Origin: an uncultured Nocardioides sp.
GTDB lineage: Bacteria > Actinomycetota > Actinomycetes > Propionibacteriales > Nocardioidaceae
Length of the DNA stretch: 64,000 nt
Assembly (NCBI RefSeq): GCF_947488025.1
Contig: NZ_CANKYS010000001.1
Span: forward strand, 62,001-126,000
Direction of reading: 5' to 3'
The first letter of the stretch is position 1, and each line of letters starts with the position of its first letter. Below are positions 18,291 to 26,330 of this stretch, piece by piece. Under the pieces are notes generated by a model. It made no database searches, had not been told where the DNA came from, and saw only the letters and a list, made by a program, of their open reading frames with translations. The position numbers were made by a program, and so were the translations under genes.

Positions 18291-19712
18291 GTGACCACCT
18301 TCCGTGAACTGGGCGTGCTGCCCGAGATCTGCGACGCGCTCGACCGCGCCGGCATCACCACCCCCTTCGCCATCCAGGAGATGACCCTCTCGGTCGCCCT
18401 GCTCGGCACCGACCTCATCGGCCAGGCCCGCACGGGCACCGGCAAGACCCTCGCCTTCGGCATCCCGGTGATGCAGCGCTCGATCGCGCCGTCCAACCCG
18501 GCCTACGCCGACCTGCCCCAGGGCAAGCCGCAGGCCCTCATCGTGGCCCCGACCCGCGAGCTCGCGCTCCAGGTGTCCAACGACCTGAGCCTGGCCAGCA
18601 AGGACATGGGCCTGCGCGTCCTCACCGTCTACGGCGGCGTCGGCTACGAGCCGCAGCTCGAGGCCCTCGACGCCGGCGTCGACATCGTCGTCGGCACGCC
18701 GGGCCGCCTCATCGACCTGGCCAACCGCCGAGCGCTGGACCTCTCCCACGTGCACGCCCTCGTCCTCGACGAGGCCGACGAGATGCTCGACCTCGGCTTC
18801 CTGCCCGACGTCATCACGCTGATCTCCAAGACGCCGGAGACCCGCCAGACGATGCTGTTCTCGGCCACGATGCCGGCCGCCATCGTGTCGCTCGCCCGCA
18901 TCCACATGCGCCACCCGATGAACATCCGCGCCGAGTCGTCCTACGACACCACGATGGTGCCGGCCACCGCGCAGTTCATCTACCAGGCCCACGACCTGGA
19001 CAAGCCCGAGATCATCGGCCGGATCCTCCAGGCCGAGGACGCCGAGAAGATCATCGTGTTCACCCGCACCAAGCGCCAGGCGCAGAGGGTGGCCGACGAC
19101 CTGGCCGAGCGCGGCTTCAGCGCCTCGCCGCTGCACGGCGACATGGCCCAGGTCGCGCGCGAGAAGGCGCTGGCGAAGTTCCGCGAGGACAAGATCCGCG
19201 TCCTCGTCGCCACCGACGTCGCCGCCCGCGGCATCGACGTGCGCGGCGTCTCCCACGTCATCAACTACACCTGCCCCGAGGACGACAAGACCTACGTCCA
19301 CCGCATCGGCCGCACCGGCCGCGCGGGCGCCTCGGGCATCGCGATCACCTTCGTCGACTGGGCGGACCTGCACCGCTGGAAGATGATCAACAAGACGCTC
19401 GACCTGCCCTTCCCCGACCCGCAGGAGACCTACTCCACCTCCGAGCACCTCTTCCACGACCAGGGCATCCCGGCCGGCACCAAGGGCCGGATCGTCGACC
19501 CCGCCCCAGTCGAGAAGAAGGAGCGCGCGCCGCGCGAGCGTCGTTCGGGCTCGGACCGCTCCGGCTCCGGCCGGTCGGACCGCTCCGACTCCGCGTCGGG
19601 CTCCACATCGGGCGAGAAGTCGGGCTCCACGTCGGGCGACGCCCCGCGCCGCCGCAACCGCAACCGTCGACGCACCCGCGGCGGTCAGTCGGTCGAGACC
19701 CCCCAGACCTGA
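18291..19712 (+). CDS. DEAD-box RNA helicase
   Basis: A 473-residue ATP-dependent RNA helicase. Motifs in order: Q motif (PFAIQEMTL), I (ARTGTGKT), Ia (PTRELALQ), II (DEAD), III (SAT), IV-V (IIVFTRTKRQ; ATDVAARGID) and VI (HRIGRTGRAG). The last 60 residues are a Ser/Gly/Arg-rich, low-complexity tail ending in RNRNRRRTRGG, a likely RNA-binding extension. Such helicases act in ribosome assembly and RNA decay, often under cold stress. GTG start with a weak AGAGAG upstream; the 156-base 5' region shared with the ferritin-like gene has no other gene. Confidence 0.93.
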   Translation: MTTFRELGVLPEICDALDRAGITTPFAIQEMTLSVALLGTDLIGQARTGTGKTLAFGIPVMQRSIAPSNPAYADLPQGKPQALIVAPTRELALQVSNDLSLASKDMGLRVLTVYGGVGYEPQLEALDAGVDIVVGTPGRLIDLANRRALDLSHVHALVLDEADEMLDLGFLPDVITLISKTPETRQTMLFSATMPAAIVSLARIHMRHPMNIRAESSYDTTMVPATAQFIYQAHDLDKPEIIGRILQAEDAEKIIVFTRTKRQAQRVADDLAERGFSASPLHGDMAQVAREKALAKFREDKIRVLVATDVAARGIDVRGVSHVINYTCPEDDKTYVHRIGRTGRAGASGIAITFVDWADLHRWKMINKTLDLPFPDPQETYSTSEHLFHDQGIPAGTKGRIVDPAPVEKKERAPRERRSGSDRSGSGRSDRSDSASGSTSGEKSGSTSGDAPRRRNRNRRRTRGGQSVETPQT

Positions 19713-19739
19713 CCTCCGCCTGACCAGCCGGCCTCCGGG

Positions 19740-20594
19740 TCACCCCTTCGCGCGAGCGGGCTTCTTCGCCACCTTCTTCTTGGGGCGGGAGGCCCGCTCG
19801 ACCAGGTTCTGGGCGACCTCGCGGTAGGCGATGGCGCCCTTGCTGCTGCGGCTGGTGGCGAGGATCGACCGGCCGGCGGCCGGGGCCTCGGCGAACTTGA
19901 TGGTCTTGGGGATCGGAGGCTCGACGACCTCGAGGTCGTAGGTCTCGCTGATCGTCTCCAGCACCGTGCGGGCGTGGTTGGTGCGGCCGTCGTAGAGGGT
20001 GGGCAGCACGCCCCACACCTCGAGGCCGCGGTTGGTGAAGCGGCGTACGTCGTGGACCGTGTCGAGCAGCTGCCCGACGCCCCGGTGCGACAGGGTCTCG
20101 CACTGCAGCGGCACGAGCACGCCGTCGGCGGCGGTCAGCGCGGCGACGGTCAGCACGCCGAGCGAGGGCGGGCAGTCGAGCAGCACCCAGTCGTAGGCCC
20201 CCACCTCGGAGTCCTCGAGGTCCTCGGCGAGCTGCTCGAGCGCACCCTTGATGACGTGCTCGCGGCCGGTGCGGGTGAGCAGGTCGGCCTCCGCACGGGC
20301 GAGCTCGATGGTCGCCGGCAGCACGTCGACGCCCTCGTCGGTCTCCAGGATGACGTCGATCGGGTCGACGCCCTGGGTCAGCACGTGGTGCACCGAGACC
20401 TCGAGGTCCTCCGGGTCGATGCCGAGGGAGAAGGTCAGGCAGGCCTGCGGGTCGAGGTCGACCAGCAGCACCCGGTGCCCGAGCTCGGCCAGCGCGGCAC
20501 CGATCGAGGCGACGGACGTGGTCTTGGCGACCCCGCCCTTCTGGTTGGCGACGGCCAGCGTGACGGGGGCCGCTCCCCGGCTCTTGGTGCTCAT
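19740..20594 (-). CDS. ParA family ATPase
   Basis: A 284-residue deviant-Walker ATPase. The P-loop is KGGVAKTT (about residues 20-27), Walker A' VLLVDLDPQ, Walker B VLLDCPPSLGVLTVAALTAAD. The C-terminal tail is Lys/Ala-rich (PKKKVAKKPARAKG). There is no parB gene next to it, so it is more likely an orphan positioning ATPase than the chromosome-segregation ParA, whose gene normally lies by the origin. The P-loop has Ala where most ParA proteins have Gly (GVAKTT). It starts at ATG, with CACAAT 7 bases upstream as a weak leaderless -10. Confidence 0.88.
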   Translation of the reverse strand: MSTKSRGAAPVTLAVANQKGGVAKTTSVASIGAALAELGHRVLLVDLDPQACLTFSLGIDPEDLEVSVHHVLTQGVDPIDVILETDEGVDVLPATIELARAEADLLTRTGREHVIKGALEQLAEDLEDSEVGAYDWVLLDCPPSLGVLTVAALTAADGVLVPLQCETLSHRGVGQLLDTVHDVRRFTNRGLEVWGVLPTLYDGRTNHARTVLETISETYDLEVVEPPIPKTIKFAEAPAAGRSILATSRSSKGAIAYREVAQNLVERASRPKKKVAKKPARAKG

Positions 20595-20654
20595 TGCGGG
20601 CAATTGTGCCGGACCGGGTCGCATCGTCACCGGGTGTCCTGAAATGCTGGCCCG

Positions 20655-21407
20655 ATGAGCACTGCACTGATCACCGGGGCCACCGCCGGCATCGGTCACG
20701 AGTACGCCGTCCAGCTCGCCGCCCGCGGCGACGACCTCGTCCTCGTGGCGCGCGACTCCACCCGCCTCGAGCAGGTGGCCGAGGACCTGCGCCGCGCCCA
20801 CCGGGTCGAGGTCGAGGTGCTGGTCGCCGACCTGACCGACCGCGCACAGCTCGCCACGGTCGAGGCACGCCTCGCCGACCGCGACCGACCGGTCGACCTG
20901 CTCGTCAACAACGCCGGCTTCGGGCTCAAGCAGCGCTTCCTCGACAACACCGCGGACGACGAGACGGCCATGCTGGAGGTCCTGGTCACCGCCGTGCTGC
21001 GGCTGAGCCATGCCGCCCTCGGTGCGATGGCCGAGCGTGGCCACGGCGGCATCATCAACGTCTCGAGCGTCGCCGCCTTCCTCCCGCGCGGCACCTACTC
21101 CGCGTCGAAGGCGTGGGTGAACAGCTTCAGCGAGTGGGCCCACCTGGAGTACGCGTCGCGCGGGGTGAAGGTGATGGCACTGTGCCCGGGCTTCACCAAG
21201 ACCGAGTTCCACCAGCGGATGCAGGTCAGGCGCGGCGAGGGCTTCATGTGGCTCGACGCCGACTTCCTCGTGCGTGAGTCGCTGAAGGACTTCGACAAGG
21301 GCCGCACGTACTCGATCCCCGGTGCGCAGTACAAGACGATCAGGCTGCTCACCACCGCCATCCCCAACCGCGTGCTTCGGCTCACGCAGGGCATGGGTCG
21401 CCGGTGA
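20655..21407 (+). CDS. SDR family NAD(P)-dependent oxidoreductase
   Basis: A 250-residue short-chain dehydrogenase. It has the cofactor loop TGATAGIG (residues 8-15), NNAG, the catalytic Ser in NVSSVAAF and YSASK with Tyr and Lys. The C-terminal region (CPGFTKTEFH) is also standard. The subgroup resembles actinobacterial DltE-like/oxidoreductase members that act on hydrophobic or carbonyl substrates; the substrate is unknown. It is coupled to the following GNAT gene by a 4-base overlap. Confidence 0.9.
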   Translation: MSTALITGATAGIGHEYAVQLAARGDDLVLVARDSTRLEQVAEDLRRAHRVEVEVLVADLTDRAQLATVEARLADRDRPVDLLVNNAGFGLKQRFLDNTADDETAMLEVLVTAVLRLSHAALGAMAERGHGGIINVSSVAAFLPRGTYSASKAWVNSFSEWAHLEYASRGVKVMALCPGFTKTEFHQRMQVRRGEGFMWLDADFLVRESLKDFDKGRTYSIPGAQYKTIRLLTTAIPNRVLRLTQGMGRR

Positions 21408-21889
21408 CGGTGCGGATCGTCCCGCCCGCGGTCGCCGACGCCGAGGCACTGACCGACCTCCACCTCGACGTCTGGGAGGAGGCGTACGCCGACCTGATGC
21501 CGGCGTCCGTGTTCGCCGAGCGCCGAGCGCGCCGTGCCGATCGGGTGGCGAGCTGGAGCGGCATCATCGGCGACGGCTCGAGCGACAACCTGCTCGCGTG
21601 GGCGCCCGACCACCGGCTGCTCGGCTTCTCCAGCACCGGCCGCGGCCGCGACCCCGACGACGCCCTGCCGCCGCTCGAGGTGATGGCGCTCTACGTCCGG
21701 GCGTCGTCGTACGGCACCGGGCTCGGGCACGCGCTCCTCGACGCGGCGATCGGCGACTCCGCGGCCTACCTCTGGGTCCTCGACGGCAACGCCCGCGCGA
21801 TCGGCTTCTACGAGCGCCACGGGTTCGCCTTCGACGGCACCACGAAGCGTGAGGACGTCGGGCTCGAGCGGCGGATGGTGCGCGGCTGA
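21404..21889 (+). CDS. GNAT family N-acetyltransferase
   Basis: A 161-residue acetyltransferase. The acetyl-CoA site lies in VMALYVRASSYGTGLGHALLDAA (about residues 92-114, with the SYGTGLG loop), and the C-terminal NARAIGFYERHGF motif is the classic final strand-helix. GTG start overlapping the SDR stop (GTGA), so the two genes are co-translated. The substrate is not predictable. Confidence 0.9.
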   Translation: MTVRIVPPAVADAEALTDLHLDVWEEAYADLMPASVFAERRARRADRVASWSGIIGDGSSDNLLAWAPDHRLLGFSSTGRGRDPDDALPPLEVMALYVRASSYGTGLGHALLDAAIGDSAAYLWVLDGNARAIGFYERHGFAFDGTTKREDVGLERRMVRG

Positions 21890-21950
21890 CGCGGGTGGTC
21901 CTCAGCCAGCGCGCTCGGACGGCAACCCCACAGTGGCTGGTCGTGCTGAC

Positions 21951-21990
21951 GTCATGAGGATCGCCGGTTCGAACCCCGCATTCTCATGAC
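21951..21990 (+). other. tRNA-like minihelix: T-arm flanked by an 8-base stem
   Basis: GTCATGAG (21951-21958) and CTCATGAC (21983-21990) are perfect inverted repeats. They enclose a near-consensus tRNA T-arm (GCCGG-TTCGAAC-CCCGC, 21963-21979, one mismatch in the stem). I find no D-arm or anticodon arm and no matching 5' acceptor upstream, so this is not an intact tRNA. It could be a remnant, an old integration site or a structured RNA or terminator element. It lies between the GNAT gene (+) and a convergent gene (-). Confidence 0.35.
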
Positions 21991-22022
21991 CTCCCGGGCG
22001 GGAACTCCCCCGGCGGGGCCGG

Positions 22023-22586
22023 TCAGCGTTGCTCGTCGACCGGGACAGGACCCAGTGTCGCGAGCCACGCCTCGAGGTCGCGAGGGCGCCGGAAGAGCAG
22101 CACGTCGGGGCCGTCGGGCGAGGCGGCCCAGGCCCGCATGCGGGTGCGCTTGCGGGCGAAGGAGCGGAAGTGCCACACGAGGATCGAGTCGCGCCGCACG
22201 ATGGCCCGCCACGTCTCGACGTTGCCGTTGCAGCGGGGTTCCTTCGTGATCGCGCCGGAGACCGTACGCCGCACCAGCCGGCCGAGCGAGAGCCAGCGGG
22301 GGTAGTCGAGGCCGACCACCAGCTCGGCGCGCGGGAGCACCAGGTCGAGCCAGGCGCCGTACGCCGAGTCGAGGAGCCACCGCTCCCCCGCGACGACCTC
22401 GCCGATCTGCTCCCGCTGGACCGACGTGTCGACCGCCACCCACCCGGGCAGCCAGGTCAGCTCGTCGACCAGGGTCACCGGGTGGCCGCTGCGGGCGCCG
22501 ATGGCGAGGGCGGCGGTCGACTTGCCGCTCCCCGTGACGCCGTAGACGAGGACGCGGTCGGGCAATGCACCCACCGGCTCAGCCAC
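22023..22586 (-). CDS. P-loop nucleotide kinase-like protein (adenylate kinase/FlaR-like)
   Basis: A 187-residue P-loop protein. Walker A is GVTGSGKST (residues 16-24); VDELTWLPGW and the later LDYPRWLSLGRLVRRT segment resemble proteins annotated as adenylate kinase or DNA topology modulation (FlaR). Such proteins probably phosphorylate a small molecule; the acceptor is unknown. ATG start overlaps the PHP gene by 8 bases. Confidence 0.82.
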   Translation of the reverse strand: MAEPVGALPDRVLVYGVTGSGKSTAALAIGARSGHPVTLVDELTWLPGWVAVDTSVQREQIGEVVAGERWLLDSAYGAWLDLVLPRAELVVGLDYPRWLSLGRLVRRTVSGAITKEPRCNGNVETWRAIVRRDSILVWHFRSFARKRTRMRAWAASPDGPDVLLFRRPRDLEAWLATLGPVPVDEQR

Positions 22587-23424
22587 CGGGCCGGTCGCCC
22601 GCGAGCGCGAGGAGCCGCTCGTAGTGCTCCGGGTCGGTCGTGTTGACGCCGAGGTCGTGGTCGACCTTGCCGAGGCCGTGGTGGTCGCTGCTGCCGGTCA
22701 CCACGAGGTCGAGGTCGGTGGCGATGCCGCGCAGCTCGGCGCGGTCGGCGGCGGAGTGGTCCTGGTGGTCGACCTCGATCCCGGCGAGACCGAGGTCCTT
22801 CAGCTCGGCGAGGTCCTCCGCCGACAGCACCGACCGGCTGCCGCGCCCCCACGGGTGCGCGATCACCGCGACGCCTCCGGCGGCGACCACGAGAGGGATC
22901 ATCTCCTCCAGCGCGGACGCGTAGCGGTTGACGTAGCCCGGCTGCCCGGGGCTCAGGAGGGTCGCGAACGCCTCGGTCCGGTCACGCACCACGCCGAGCC
23001 GCGCGAGCGCGTCGGCGACGTGCGGACGGCCCGCGGCCACCGACCCGCCCGACTCGCGGCGTACGTCGTCCTCAGAGATGTCGATGCCGTGGGCGCGGAG
23101 GGCGCCGACGATCGCGGGAGTGCGGGCGGTGCGCCCCTCCAGGATCCGGTCGAGCTCGAGCGCGAGCGCCGGGTGCGTCGGGTCGGGGAGGTAGCCGAGC
23201 AGGTGCACGCCGCGGTGCCCGTAGCGGGTGCTGATCTCCAGGCCCGGCACCAGCGTGATGCCGACCTCGTCGGCCACCTCCTGCGCCTCCGTCCAGCCCG
23301 ACATCGCGTCGTGGTCGGTGAGCGCCACGACGTCGAGGCCGGCCGCCGCGGCCTCGCGGACCAGGTCACCGGGGGTGTCGGTGCCGTCGCTCGCCGAGGA
23401 GTGGGTGTGGAGGTCGATCCGCAC
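22579..23424 (-). CDS. PHP domain metal-dependent phosphoesterase
   Basis: A 281-residue protein with the N-terminal PHP signature DLHTHSSASDGTDTP, then LTDHDAMSG, GLEIS, IAHPWG and the C-terminal GSSDHHG that supplies the last metal ligands. The nearest family is YciV/RNase AM-type, acting on 3',5'-nucleoside bisphosphates or RNA 5' ends. Cytoplasmic. It ends 8 bases inside the kinase-like gene and starts one base from the phosphatase gene, so the three form an operon. Confidence 0.88.
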   Translation of the reverse strand: MRIDLHTHSSASDGTDTPGDLVREAAAAGLDVVALTDHDAMSGWTEAQEVADEVGITLVPGLEISTRYGHRGVHLLGYLPDPTHPALALELDRILEGRTARTPAIVGALRAHGIDISEDDVRRESGGSVAAGRPHVADALARLGVVRDRTEAFATLLSPGQPGYVNRYASALEEMIPLVVAAGGVAVIAHPWGRGSRSVLSAEDLAELKDLGLAGIEVDHQDHSAADRAELRGIATDLDLVVTGSSDHHGLGKVDHDLGVNTTDPEHYERLLALAGDRPGG

Positions 23425-23425
23425 G

Positions 23426-23992
23426 TCAGCTGTTCCAGCTCAGCAGGGCCGGGTGCTCGCGCTCGTAGCCGAGCACCGAGACGGTCGCTGTGTCGAGCTT
23501 GAAGAACCGACCCTCGGACGCGGTCTGCTCCAGCCATCGGGCGGTGAGGACGCGGAGCGAGTGGCCGTGGGCGAAGACGAGCGAGCGGTCGTGCTCGCGC
23601 GTGCGCCGCACCACGCGGTCCAGCCGCGCCGACACCTCGTCGGCGGTCTCCCCACCGGGGGTGGGGTGCGTCCAGACCGTCCAGCCGGGCACGTCCTCGC
23701 GGATCTCCGGGGTGGTCACGCCCTCGTAGTCGCCGTAGGCCCACTCCACGAGGTCCTCGTCCACCTCCGCGGTGGGGAAGCCGGCCAGCTCGGCCGTACG
23801 ACGCGCGCGTCGGCGCGGGCTGGTCAGGACCAGGTCGAACTCCACCTCGGCCAGCCGGGGCGCCAGCGCCCTGGCCGCCTCCTCACCGGACTCGGTGAGC
23901 ACGAGGTCGGTGACCGAGGTGTGCCGGCCGTCGCGGCTCCACTCGGTCTCGCCGTGCCGGACCACCCAGAGCTCGGGACCTGTGCTGGACAT
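23426..23992 (-). CDS. Histidine phosphatase family protein
   Basis: A 188-residue phosphoglycerate-mutase-like phosphatase. The catalytic RHG motif is VVRHGETEWS (His near residue 12), the acid EWAYGDYEG, and the second histidine lies in FAHGHSLRVL. Such enzymes dephosphorylate sugar phosphates, phosphonucleotides or cofactors. It is first in the operon with the PHP and kinase-like genes and divergent from the MFS gene. ATG start with CAGACT 7 bases upstream, a weak leaderless -10. Confidence 0.9.
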   Translation of the reverse strand: MSSTGPELWVVRHGETEWSRDGRHTSVTDLVLTESGEEAARALAPRLAEVEFDLVLTSPRRRARRTAELAGFPTAEVDEDLVEWAYGDYEGVTTPEIREDVPGWTVWTHPTPGGETADEVSARLDRVVRRTREHDRSLVFAHGHSLRVLTARWLEQTASEGRFFKLDTATVSVLGYEREHPALLSWNS

Positions 23993-24041
23993 GTCCGCGA
24001 GTCTGCCACGGGCGCCGGGCCGGGCTGCCACCATGCTGGGC

Positions 24042-25214
24042 ATGACGACGGTCGACCTCCGCCGCGCCCGGTGGGCGATCGCTGCCGCGTTCGCGGTGCA
24101 GGGCCTGGTGTTCATCAGCCTCACCACGCGGCTGCCGCGCTTCCAGGAACGCTGGGACCTCGGCGAGCTCGAGCTCTCGGGCGTGCTGCTGATGATGGTG
24201 CTGCTCGCCGGGGTGGGCTCGCTCGTCGCCGAGCGGCTCGCCCCGCGCCTCGACAGCGCCGCGGTCCTGCGCGCGGGCCTGCTGGTGGTGGCGGTCTCGG
24301 TCGCGACGGCCGTCCTCGCCCCGACGACCGCGGTCTTCGTGCTCGGCCTGGCGGCGTACGGCGTCGGCCTCGGTCTCGTCGACGCGACGGGCAACATGCA
24401 GGCGGTCGCCCTGGAGCACCGGTGGGGTCGCGTCGTGCTCCCCTCGTGCCACGGGGCCTGGACGCTCGGCGGCGTCGTCGGCGCGGTCGCGACCCTGGCC
24501 ACCGGGGACGTCCCGTGGCCGGCGGTGGCGCTGGTCGCCCTCTTCCCGCTCGCGGCGACCGTGGCGCCGTACCTCCCCCGCGACCACGGCGCGGCGGCCA
24601 CCAGCACCGAGACCGACGTGCCGTGGCGGGCGATCGTGACGGTCGGCCTCGCGCTCGTCGTCTTCTACACCGTCGACACCGCCGCGGCCACCTGGGGACC
24701 GGTCTACCTCGACGACGAGTTCGACACCCCGGAGGGCCTGGTCGCCCTGGCCACGCTCCCCTACCTGGTGGCCAGCGGGATCGTCCGGATCGCCGGCGAC
24801 CGCCTGACCGAGCGGGTCGGCGCGGTGCGCCTGCTCCGGATCGGGGCGGGCATCGCCCTCGTCGCACTCACGGTCGTGGTCGCGGCGCCGTCGTGGCCGG
24901 TCGCCGTCCTGGGCTTCACGCTCCTCGGCTGCGGCGTGGCGGTGGTGGCTCCGCTGAGCTTCTCGGCCGCGGCGGCGCTGGCCGGCCGCGACGCCGACCC
25001 GGCGACGCGACGGGCACGGGTGGACGCCGTGGTGGCGCGGTTCAACCAGTTCAACTACGCCGGTGCGCTGCTCGGCGCCGTGATGACGGGAGTCGTCGGC
25101 TCCAGCTCGCTGAGGATCGGCTTCGCCGTGCCGCTCGTGCTGGTGGTGTCCCTCTTCTGGCTGGCCAAGGCGTTCGCGCCGGCGGACGAGGTGCCCGCCG
25201 GCGCGCGCCGGTGA
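24042..25214 (+). CDS. MFS transporter
   Basis: A 390-residue protein with about 12 hydrophobic spans and MFS features: TTRLPRFQERWDL near the first loop, the short MFS-like stretch ERLAPRLDSAAVLRAGL after span 2, and a charged central loop (about residues 195-205). The 390-residue length and the internal GAWTLGGVVGAVAT repeat place it among small drug/sugar efflux-type MFS members; the substrate is not predictable. Start uncertain: ATG 24042 has CACCAT 7 bases upstream, ATG 24033 adds three residues; neither has a ribosome binding site. Confidence 0.87.
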   Translation: MTTVDLRRARWAIAAAFAVQGLVFISLTTRLPRFQERWDLGELELSGVLLMMVLLAGVGSLVAERLAPRLDSAAVLRAGLLVVAVSVATAVLAPTTAVFVLGLAAYGVGLGLVDATGNMQAVALEHRWGRVVLPSCHGAWTLGGVVGAVATLATGDVPWPAVALVALFPLAATVAPYLPRDHGAAATSTETDVPWRAIVTVGLALVVFYTVDTAAATWGPVYLDDEFDTPEGLVALATLPYLVASGIVRIAGDRLTERVGAVRLLRIGAGIALVALTVVVAAPSWPVAVLGFTLLGCGVAVVAPLSFSAAAALAGRDADPATRRARVDAVVARFNQFNYAGALLGAVMTGVVGSSSLRIGFAVPLVLVVSLFWLAKAFAPADEVPAGARR

Positions 25215-25226
25215 CGGTGCCCGACC

Positions 25227-25412
25227 TCAGGCGCCACCGCCGCCGGCCTTGCGGCGGTGCATCGGCTTGGCGACGTTCTTGTCGTTGATCTCCGAGCCGT
25301 GGGCCTTCTCCCGGGAGCCTGCCGTGTCGTCGGGGTGGTCGTGGCCCTTCTTGCGATCGAGGGCCTCCCGCATCTTCGCCTTGATGTCGGCGTTGGGGTC
25401 CTGATCGGCCAT
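25227..25412 (-). CDS. DUF5302 domain protein
   Basis: A 61-residue, highly charged protein (DIKAKMREALDRKKGHDH and the GSREKAHGSEI segment) ending in RRKAGGGGA. It matches the actinobacterial DUF5302 family of short, probably unstructured proteins. AGGAGGACCTC is the ribosome binding region before the ATG, which is strong and suggests high expression. Function unknown. Confidence 0.85.
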   Translation of the reverse strand: MADQDPNADIKAKMREALDRKKGHDHPDDTAGSREKAHGSEINDKNVAKPMHRRKAGGGGA

Positions 25413-25481
25413 GAGGTCCTCCTGGGTCGATGAACGGTCGGAACCCCCACCCTGCCAAAGCCGACAAGCCGGGTCGAGCGG

Positions 25482-26294
25482 TTAACCCTTGCGGAGCACG
25501 TCGATCCGCGCGCCGAGCTTGCCGATCGTCCGGTAGACCTGCCAGCGGCAGTCGCCCACCATCACGTCGTACGCCGCGTCGCCGAACTCGGCGCGGTAGC
25601 GCGCGGGCTCGCGCAGCAGCCGCGCCAGGTGCAGGAGCGCGCGGCCCCCGCTGCCGTCGTGCTCCTGCGACCACTCGCCCCACTCGCTGGACAGGTCGAT
25701 GCTGTCCACCACCTCCAGCCCCGACCGGGCGATCGCGTCGTCGATCACGCGAGGCTCGGCGGAGGAGGGCACCACCCCCATGACGTCGAAGAGCTGCTCG
25801 GCCTCCTCGTCCCCGAGCAGCTCGGTCGCCACGGCCTGGAACGCGACGACGTGGCCGCCCGGGCGGAGCACGCGGGCGAACTCGGCGAAGGCGTCGTCGG
25901 GGTGCTCGACGTGGACCATCACGTCGCGGCACCAGACCAGGTCGAGCGAGGCGTCGGCCACCGGCACGTGCGTGGCGGTGCCGCGCTCGAACGCGAGGCG
26001 CGAGGCGATGTCGGGCACGAGGTCGCGACGGGTGGCCCGGGCGAGGTCGAGGTGGCGCTGCACCGGGTCGATGCCGAGCACGCGGAAGCCGAAGTGGGTC
26101 GCGAGCCGGACGGCGTGGGTGCCCTCGCCGCAGCCGACGTCGACGGCCCTGCTGTCGGGACGCAGGTCGAGCTCGCGCACCACCTGCAGCAGCACCGACG
26201 GGTCCCGCGGTGCGAGGCTCTCGTCGAGGCGCGCCGCGAAGTCCGCCTCGAGTCGCGGGTAGGTGTCGTAGAAGAAGTCGGGGTCCCAGGCCAC
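25482..26294 (-). CDS. Class I SAM-dependent methyltransferase
   Basis: A 270-residue methyltransferase. SAM motif I is VDVGCGEGTHAV (about residues 50-61), then GIDPVQ, and motif IV is DLVWCRDVMVHVEHPD; RVLRPGGHVVAF completes the fold. It looks like the type-11/UbiE-like group; the substrate is unknown. It is divergent from a sulfotransferase-like gene with 36 bases between the starts. GTG start; CAGACT lies 6 bases upstream. Confidence 0.88.
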   Translation of the reverse strand: MAWDPDFFYDTYPRLEADFAARLDESLAPRDPSVLLQVVRELDLRPDSRAVDVGCGEGTHAVRLATHFGFRVLGIDPVQRHLDLARATRRDLVPDIASRLAFERGTATHVPVADASLDLVWCRDVMVHVEHPDDAFAEFARVLRPGGHVVAFQAVATELLGDEEAEQLFDVMGVVPSSAEPRVIDDAIARSGLEVVDSIDLSSEWGEWSQEHDGSGGRALLHLARLLREPARYRAEFGDAAYDVMVGDCRWQVYRTIGKLGARIDVLRKG

Positions 26295-26317
26295 GGATCG
26301 AGTCTGCCGCCCTCCAG

Positions 26318-26323
26318 TAGGGT
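26318..26323 (+). promoter_or_regulatory. Putative -10 element of the sulfotransferase-like gene
   Basis: TAGGGT, exactly 7 bases before the ATG at 26331, no ribosome binding site. Confidence 0.5.
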
Positions 26324-26330
26324 CACCGCC

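Noticed and set aside
19740..20594. Chromosome-partitioning parA of the origin region
   Set aside because: No parB, gidB, rnpA or dnaA nearby and no parS-like sequence noticed; treated as an orphan ParA-family ATPase.
21903..21990. Complete tRNA gene
   Set aside because: A T-arm is present, but there is no D-arm, no anticodon arm and no 5' acceptor pairing with the expected 3' strand.
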